From contig CANQQH010000001.1 of NCBI GenBank assembly GCA_947625955.1, positions 1 through 38,824 on the forward strand: DNA of 38,824 bases, given 5' to 3'. Positions 37,901-38,824 of the stretch are shown here, piece after piece. Each line of letters opens with the position of its first letter. Within the stretch, counting starts at the first letter, position 1. Position numbers and translations under genes: made by a program. The stretch is from an uncultured Clostridia bacterium. Lineage in GTDB: Bacteria; Bacillota; Clostridia; Christensenellales; UBA1242. Below the pieces are notes generated by a model, which was given only the letters and a program-made list of their open reading frames with translations, was not told the DNA's origin and did not search any database.

Positions 37901-38824
37901 CTAGCAAGGCATATATCGCATTTGCTGGCGAGGCCGTTGAAGGAACAACAACAACCGAGAAGACTGCGCAATATAACGCACAATTTAGAGTTGTTGCAGT
38001 CCCTGAGGCAGGCTACCACTTCATGGGATGGTATGCAACCACCACAGACGGCGGCAACTATAAGAGCGGCAGCACGACCTACACAGGCAACATGCCACCT
38101 CTAACCAACAACGGAGACGAATATGTTCTCATCGCCGTGTTCGAAATCGACACCTACACGCTCGAGCTCCATGTTGTTGCCTTTGGTGGCGACCAAGCGC
38201 TTGAAGGGGAATTTGGCAACACAGCATTGCCAAAAACAAGCTCTGTCAAGTTCGGCGACGATGCTCAAATCACCGCAACCGCAGCAGACGGCTTCACATT
38301 CAAGGGCTGGTTCAAGAACTCTAACTGCTCCGGAGGTGCAGTCAACACCGGAAAAGAATTTGAGTTCCACATTGACGACCAAGGCGAGAACGGAGCAACA
38401 ATCGACCTCTATGCGAAGTTTGTTGCCAACACCTACACCGTTTCCTACGACGCTAACTATGGCGATAAAGTAGGCGGCTCAGGTTCAACCGACACAACAA
38501 CTCACATCTTTGGTCAAAAATCTCAACTTGCACAATGCGGCTTCACCCTTCCTGGCTACTACTTCAAGGGTTGGAGCGAAACACAAGTCGAGGGCGAGAA
38601 ACTCTATGAGGGTGGCGAAGCTCTCGAAACCGACCTCAGCACAGTAGAAGGCGACGAAAAGACCCTCTATGCAATCTGGGGCGAGAATCAATATTCAATC
38701 AAGTATAACGGGCTTGACGATGTAACCGAGACCAAGGGCTACACAGAGTCCTTCACACCAAATAATGGCGCAACCCTTTCACAAGTTGAAGGCAAGCACT
38801 TCATTGGTTGGGCTCTCACCGACG
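19924..38824 (+). CDS. Giant repeat surface protein, at least 6300 residues, open at window end
   Basis: The frame is uninterrupted from the ATG at 19924 to the last base, 6300 codons without a stop. The start has AAGGTGG five bases upstream. The product begins with a polar Gln/Glu/Lys-rich segment (1-23), one membrane helix (about 24-46, KITLLILSLLFFLGAIITPI) and a short strand-rich region. BspA-type LRR_5 repeats follow (about 100-430, such as IGDGAFKDCESLEKLVFP). From about residue 480 on there are about 50 repeats of the Listeria-Bacteroides/InlB B type (Flg_new): about 80 residues of the form Y.V.F..NGG ... GYTF.GW ... LYAVW. Fourteen copies of a second module (Y.IEYY ... GTTD ... GF.Y ... 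LKLYYTRN) are interspersed. Cysteine is almost absent. Such proteins are exported and thought to form long stalks for adhesion. No LPXTG or other C-terminal anchor can be seen because the end is outside the window. Codons are strongly biased (GTT, AAC, GAC, CTC, ACC), suggesting high expression. Confidence 0.95.
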   Translation, partial: MSELNQEQTQEQNQEKKGMKKGAKITLLILSLLFFLGAIITPILMFTLPGKTNVRETQIGGFIVRYDAAANVYDIFRYVGDDVDVVVPAELDGIPVRDILSGAFSASSRDANRNIKSVEIEDGIRNIGDGAFKDCESLEKLVFPQSVGEVGAGAFEGSGVQELVVEDASRLRFKSGALEGAEHLKKLTITGAGEDNTIGKDSLGDLSGNITDVEIGKDVNIGDGAFAGASNLTTLYVYNYSALEVNESAFVGSNINTLVIYHAEDTLTSDFMQKFFDAKLSRLANVVLDPDINKIGAEAFIRFPTLISVTVGNGTKIDISSFPAAADMQKDFRIHFSGEGEFSLEITHDTRRPSYDTITSAFANLFADFNNITSLKLDENFKAISNNAFANFTSLKLLDFGERSMVEIIADNAFGSYDSVEGRLDVLGPRADHNAKMDATIGSAINPVYAAFNKQYIDYYKRNSYNGSSELGYYRVSLDYTHKFSDSDVIPGAAVPEIFPLTLYVGYEDVLLDKLPIGGTDDTRWYVEGYTLVGWKLADGSSLSNQTIGDLGEVITLYAVWISGNYTRYRIEYYVQDVFDEGLYAIYGNPFVEGEGGPVYKTGTTDTIIDVITDPEYQSYVAEIEGFTFDRNNNQNVTRISINANGQSVLKLYYTRNKYKLYFDFNDKASDGFTPVDESKLSLGDIKTDGNGRYIEIKYRAPYTDLLDLSNARPGYRFDGWSFDPENRDPARVVNPTTTHDFASDKTLYATFTAQTTTYKIEHYLENIADEGYTHEPRLDSTVQIATDAMVNQEADHINGFIFDTDNELNNNGVRAHGFFEGEEGQTIIKLYYNRERYTLVFDVNKGTGSTEINVQEGSSLRHEDVKFGDKYSNFFPTLTRDGYTFDSFNTLADGRGTKITNATLVNEEAIVGKTQTLYAIWKANTYTVVYHANNSSLEELTESETKTFDVSFNLKMKPANFVYAGHTFKYWCLNPSDDAGYAHYDQNQEVSNLSTEANGTVDLYAIWTANNYYIVYHGGDQGAYAEPEMERTTATFGESFTLRENTFVFAGHKFLGWNKNESQAKEGRVEYTDGATIEANLCEDSGGIVNLYAVWEVFKFTLTYDKNGGNIKGGAATTQEVNYTDTINLANGDELFERPGYTFDGWSRNKASKQYSSNASIKISEIAGNTQNGEAITFYAIWKTISYKFTIHSGLEQDKTAERHFTVEDSIDRESLEAEFGNTGYSIIGFATSKGGENVPGLEANISQWILSQETTEFEIWALWTANVATNYNIQIFFEEVIESGRTQTRYPQAPNITDTETGMTGKYATLSDEAARAKYASQYASLFVGHVLDEEKSETNKQIEGNGQTTLKLYYKLATYNVKLKENKAELSTGAITGFVNDQEVQVTYKLPYGSLPETGDVSRQGYTFKGWSKTANGDEMVTNTTIYETDSDSELFAIWEKKSIEYSVEYYKKSLAGEYEKDMVESYTASALVDTLVTAQSKTFDGFTLNEEAEGTLTSSNNNAEGVTLKLFYDRQNITLEFVYDDESGEEQVAGQSTKPFGTKESVESLDIPTPKKDGYTFEYWVDGNGEQISEVEFKTNAEKPKAQFRENAYTIEIEENGGTLAINNKVRMTALYVWEGNRIVVKYTETLDLSEIANKLTRTGYTLLGFDYTQKLDDPTYSVEADISSLQVEDVVKAAPNAESPYPETTINLYAIWQINSYTITYRYGSEGDVVDGPFVYDTLHELKGTDTFTRTGYSYTHWKEVGGEEGRYEASTSIKIPAHNMILTPDWIAAKFDVKYDANAKTYHKDSSPITSRVEGATQNTTLTYDGSGTIKQNGYILKGYTFQHWNSKADDKGTIYTENQPLESGAINQLFNDAEAGVVTLYAIWQRNTYDLVIDATSNTSAKPSTATKKLTYDEEFLLTDSIPELAITAKGYKLKGYNTNKEQAIAGNVEDGYSAENLKVGVRIFNPTLNEQNQFVLYAVWEESGDVEYYIEHIKEDLTGGFTIIDKETAYGFVNAKGEATPRSYPGFTYAKGHEGEKPDGQIVAEGEPLTLKLFYTRNTYTVHFDLNDSGKSGTVSGAYNDILEVKFEQVINDKSAIPQITKKGYNFLGWFTERTNGDELEAETTYTWADESTKTFYAHWEATTANYRVEHYLQQLDGEYPASVSDPQYYDIKSDTTDTSITLGSIQKEFDGFEYNHSIPPELGNIDGDGNKTIKLYYQRKTYSLEIQLEAGIKGVTATINPEAASSSKLVYEGVKFDASVTLEAELASKGYTFDGFYEQGQDNKFMEGSTFKMPNRNLTLVAKAIEKTYNITFDGNGADAGSETVSFTKKYTESLTTPSAAAFTKTGYTLVGWALDTAASRAQWGVSAETSVKAIVDAKNTDLTDITVYAVFSPITFTIIYNNNGGSGDMARSVFTYDQDAFLSECTFTKTGYTFEYWTAGAEESDKLYDDRENIKNKYDTKQEITIYAHWKAKDYVVTFDSNYQGGTQETTKHFTFDSKSNQMASALSRTGYNFKGWALNQYATSADFAADEVLEDNTISPNGDAVRVYAVWEAHTTIVTFEGNGAEEGNMLPQTLTYGKTNALKQKEFIRAGYKFIGWTEDQEKASRGEFDYADMANVNNKLYRANEEGTNGEPVTLYAVWEALDGITYKVEHWFEVLNEDEPDAAISFAKLPTQADDELTGKTGEMATASHRTVKGFRYEANYSNGDYVAKESGEILGNGTLVLKVYYLRETYTITFDSNVKGDLTGSIGELPGSVELKFEESYKKVLAAVMTREGYENAKWYLDADLESEIFAETKYDPDNGTTVYAKWEAQDVNYTIVYKVEQLNGTFEESEVPASDKADSKPVVVPSKDLGDVAGNYNVPGSKSQVIRADGKTRIEFEYTLKTIKLTLTKTTGVETFTASAEEYELALTGDYYMVKIGATVTIVATASNGYHITGYTKAGEPYSTLTFTMGSEELTIVATAEEYEYTIVYHAGKGTESSSIANGTVKYTKQLELSNGTGYTYEGHLFGGWSLTEEDQSVDFMGGTSYAGSALIKKAIEKSTNTGYDDTTIDLYAVWGADSYRVTYKNTGDDGKSDITNSYQFGSRQSALGANTFSKKGYHFEEWKDSNGETRYPVDQEFTIPAKNLTLEPVWIANTYYVHFEPGAGVTGGPMSDQEFTYGVSKNLSWNTYSKKGYTFGGWEYNGQTFADNDSVRDLTDKNGETITLNAKWNPATSSYKIYHVVENKKTTVPGHGFMPEGDYYIYQEEPLTGTTDSIVDATVTSAVYGKIAGFTYSEELTSALGKKSGQITSDDSLELILYYTRDQITITLKPDADSGVSGDQVELQFYFEESVVLPYAGFSKTGHKFDHWKEESSETTYQKDAQFNVPAEDITLVAIFVPEQYEVTFENHDETGSSRKETVTYGTDMQQLNSLNIPKRTGYKFLGYFDQEQDGTKYFDADGSVALDGGKWVILGETTLHAQWEAIEYIIYFDITSGATPGTKQINAKYMEDLQDLEAVPTRTGYDFAGWFYQGTKYFDGEGKAVEKDVNGKKWDVALSVHMQAQWTAHEYDVHYDRNGGLGGTDMADSHHVYGTKSKLSDCTYTKEGYTFGGWALTQELANQKQKAFDDGAEVETLVSENGGSQTLYAIWNANKYNVTLDNQSATVLGQTSIEVTFGEKSAKITRLPSKTGYTLLGYFTTPEVGDQDSAVQYFDGTGAQIKEWDKVVGAEGFTLYAHFAAANVNYTIKYYTQDKDGSGWTYMAGQDETKQASADTTITVELDSNKFTGFSAPTESLTLEVKADGSAEFEARYTRNKYTLTISRENGKGVNNVVSSKGSKQSGTAGGTDSIVYEIFYDVEFTLTASMKTGHTFLGFYQGEGKVSTDSQLTYTATMGTEAINIEARSRINTYTLKVYEHKDSEKFVTKTLNYDEEYALSNEAGSDIRVERAGYTFKGWSTTKTGVATYTEGNTVSMLTAQDGGTYELWAVWEVGTSTYTVHHIYEGLTDDDYTGSGSEEEGESFTITTSDSATTDKEVTASQNKKTGFTYNAEKTTADGKEKGTVTGDGKLELTLYYSRDKYSVSFDKNTVGTTGDITNDKELPSLEGVKFGSKIGDRLPEALERNGYDFAGWYVEPGNYLTPDSTMDWGSDTVIHAGWTAKQNTKYAIEYYIESEGGEDDGFTFHSKDENLEGTTDQVAPVVQKEIKGYHYDSANEKNKDNATTKVNGNGTTTLKVYYVKNGGIKVEVNDQELDGEYKTGDEVKIPAGTVTPETGKHVSGYESSTHPDVQFEIDPETGDATFKLPELGEGETFEVAPKFEDNKYFVKFNGNGASNLEAMPNQEFTYGTEDKLNANLFVRDGYDFGGWAESAEKAASGEVKYQNENEHILNLSETHNAVVEIFAIWTARQFTVHFHANGGSETMDDETYTFMSESETLKTNEFTLVGHHFMGWSVDADAASVTYEDNAKINLITNYKAELDLYAVWEANKVNVKYDANEGSGSVEGSEHTYGESSTLNDAGTLSRPGYTFEGWNSDQEAAKRGEVEFGNGETITDQFKNDDGDEVTLYAVWKARNDTKFTIEYYLEDLDATNELAGTYSKVASLTEELEGTTDTTYNVLTAPTSKYFQDGVKKEGVLPGYKFTSVDGQEKLSGVISATEKLVLKVYFTRDTVSLKFAADSENEENAGKHPEQSVLFGAKVDLPTNEFVKDGYTFAGWSDGKQTHQPQTKFEVPGEGQTLTATWTENSYTIAYEKGNGDSGEETSQTVHYEDGSVALSDGSHMTKLGYHFVGWTIQGTENVVSGTISVKELLQKSTISSPYANNSEITLVAKFDPNTNTKYTIKYWKMRYTGDGWLATERTTERPIATITSEGTTDDSVSVSPAYNYTGYKTPDAQQITIDADGNTTVDFEYLPQRITISFEANDPSGSGASLQGEMTAETYAYDANATIKTNAFKFESNTYTFLGWSKTVSPALNAAIDFGDNDPINSVIESMKSKDLELSLTLYAVWKKGESGVTIQVKTPNLGVDGTPNGQYTTTAKNVEVRTGDPFNLNDEKIAELHLIPEGFEKGSVQGGEIDKVEGNKTIVLTLVRKTYTATFKSGAVGVEDGNHTLTVHYGATLNQAIANYKIAEDSYGIYPCPYEYTGHKFSTWKVGGGDVKGSPTLIQGNIDVTADWAAITLVVEYAADGGSFVSGKSSKDARVTTNYDAEISLPKANELYTKTGYTLEGWKYNEGTKLAFGEDGSKSVKVSEIADALGLNKAANDGETLTLTADWREHTYTVHIDSNFGEFAAKGKLEFQDTKSNDFVLKYTESVVLNTIIKEISLEGHDFVNFSYGGNAKAVNSTFTLADSISKLTAQDQATVNLVANWSIHSYTLTITTNAGEHGKVELSGVDGLTTTLAYNASFTATATANKLSGYHFVGWYEGTDNEGRPLGADATLTMNMPALGEDGATYNVYAYFEVDTYNVEFSITAYTNDETEQLVGEFSGNKATLKKLVGGAAQEEAVQTIKFGELFTVTKDGIQKGFDFMGVKINGNPVEGSADSGYKVPAQSENGATIHIEARFYAVDFTLSFTSTEEAEIQTKGSLKASFTKTYNISDFVESATRKGYVIDGFDFNNKNYKESFTLNDEFFAEMEDYGTSIEFKAHWKAVEYTITYDANGGSGTATSTLDYATAGTLHDGTGFTMFGYKIVGWSKDSGKNTTTLALKANVTGQAVVEACGISPEQSEITLYAVWEAKDVTLTFEAPDANDNASSWTNWSNSFVEDGKGFIFATKFDEAIPTLPEPSRTGHSFLGWFDTDETKIGEKVNVEGGTYHANWKVNKYNVKTYVYAQTGSEAAVLTKAAAKITGETSVDFGKTTTLTANASEGYTFVGWYEGNGVNSEQLTSNVEANVLTTDEMGVDGLEYTALVKANAYKITVNAAGGRIALREGASNLGTTQIDAYWNRALKLEDKILSITKDGYTFLNVRSIDSKTYGLSDEILNLTSNDGGEVVLTAQWQIHTYNLKVQTEGGTAASKAYIAFAGEAVEGTTTTEKTAQYNAQFRVVAVPEAGYHFMGWYATTTDGGNYKSGSTTYTGNMPPLTNNGDEYVLIAVFEIDTYTLELHVVAFGGDQALEGEFGNTALPKTSSVKFGDDAQITATAADGFTFKGWFKNSNCSGGAVNTGKEFEFHIDDQGENGATIDLYAKFVANTYTVSYDANYGDKVGGSGSTDTTTHIFGQKSQLAQCGFTLPGYYFKGWSETQVEGEKLYEGGEALETDLSTVEGDEKTLYAIWGENQYSIKYNGLDDVTETKGYTESFTPNNGATLSQVEGKHFIGWALTD
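20221..21180 (+). repeat. BspA-type leucine-rich block at the N-terminus of the giant protein
   Basis: About 320 residues carry the LRR_5 pattern: AF followed by Lys/Ala/Glu and a small residue, then L..L.....V. Examples are IGDGAFKDCESLEKLVFPQS, VGAGAFEGSGVQELVV, IGDGAFAGASNLTTLYV and ISNNAFANFTSLKLLDF. It sits between the membrane helix and the first InlB-type repeat. The order membrane anchor, LRR_5, InlB-type repeats is the reverse of the protein at 13830-16448. Confidence 0.8.
21361..38824 (+). repeat. Array of about 50 Listeria/Bacteroides (InlB B, Flg_new) repeats
   Basis: Cores with the pattern GY.F.GW begin near (kb) 21.51, 22.06, 22.57, 22.82, 23.08, 23.34, 23.60, 24.15, 24.61, 24.87, 25.14, 25.41, 25.69, 26.21, 26.71, 26.94, 27.20, 27.43, 27.68, 28.24, 28.93, 29.21, 29.44, 29.95, 30.18, 30.43, 30.68, 30.93, 31.47, 31.71, 32.23, 32.94, 33.19, 33.43, 33.99, 34.21, 34.74, 35.28, 35.52, 35.83, 36.11, 36.43, 36.68, 36.91, 37.22, 37.46, 37.74, 38.01, 38.29, 38.56 and 38.79. 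Two more divergent ones lie near 28.70 and 32.65. Typical spacing is 230-280 bases. Most end in LYAVW or LYAIW. After each second-type module the first repeat is often longer, with an extra strand (..EVKF.. or ..GVKFG..). The copies differ in sequence; only short stretches such as CTCTATGCTGTTTGGGAAGC recur exactly. Confidence 0.9.
21628..34590 (+). repeat. Fourteen MucBP-like modules within the giant protein
   Basis: Modules of about 75-100 residues begin near 21628, 22198, 23740, 24268, 25855, 26338, 27853, 28360, 29569, 31093, 31846, 32353, 33589 and 34372. They share the order: an opening strand Y.IEYY or Y.VEHY, often a GTTD or TTDT segment, a GF.Y or GF.F strand, a turn rich in Asn/Gly/Asp, and a closing strand LKLYYTRN or a variant. 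They resemble MucBP-type domains of adhesins, but I assign that only by pattern. None is visible after 34.6 kb, where only InlB-type repeats remain. Confidence 0.7.

Noticed and set aside
20501..38691. Dozens of frames of 60-215 codons on both strands within the giant gene
   Set aside because: The main frame is open throughout with domain repeats in register. The others are shadows caused by its strongly biased codons.

Overview
The window looks like an AT-rich chromosomal segment from a Gram-positive-type (Bacillota, probably Clostridia-like) bacterium using the standard genetic code: TGA, TAA and TAG all end genes, and Trp is read from TGG. The evidence is gene content: a YyaC-family sporulation protein, CvpA, chromosomal ParB/ParA, rubrerythrin, a SpoIID-domain protein, a VanW protein and BspA/Listeria-Bacteroides-repeat surface proteins. 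Such surface proteins are common in uncultured gut Firmicutes. The lineage is an inference; there is no rRNA or dnaA to fix it.

Layout. 1-623: no gene; a 26-base tandem repeat, nested hairpins, and two inverted copies of one hairpin. 624-3532 (minus): ftsH with a TTG start and a charged C-terminal tail, overlapped by a small exported protein gene. 3705-4202 (minus): yyaC. 4371-5114 (plus): cvpA with its own promoter and terminators. 5115-6431: 1.3 kb without genes, holding three parS-like palindromes and a duplicated, covarying hairpin element. 6432-8148 (minus): parA-parB. 8442-9044 (minus): rubrerythrin. 9220-12659 (plus): a heterodimeric ABC exporter whose first subunit appears to lack one transmembrane segment. 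12832-13725 (minus): SpoIID-domain protein. 13830-16448 (plus): leucine-rich-repeat surface protein. 16523-19358 (plus): CCA-adding enzyme, a 47-residue membrane peptide, and a VanW protein. 19924 to the window end (plus): one uninterrupted reading frame of at least 6300 codons, still open at the edge.

The main object is the giant gene. It has a promoter and a leader of about 250 bases. The protein begins with a short polar N-terminus, one membrane segment and a BspA-type leucine-rich block, followed by about 50 Listeria/Bacteroides (InlB B-type, Flg_new) repeats. Interspersed are 14 copies of a second, MucBP-like module. The modules are ordered: over the first 7 kb the pattern 'module, one repeat, module, five repeats' recurs about every 2.0-2.1 kb, so the gene probably grew by duplicating a block of about 700 residues.

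The second cluster of interest is the segregation locus. Four parS-like sites (three beside parB, one inside the ftsH tail) share a CATG core in place of the usual CGTG, suggesting a lineage-specific ParB site and an origin-proximal location.
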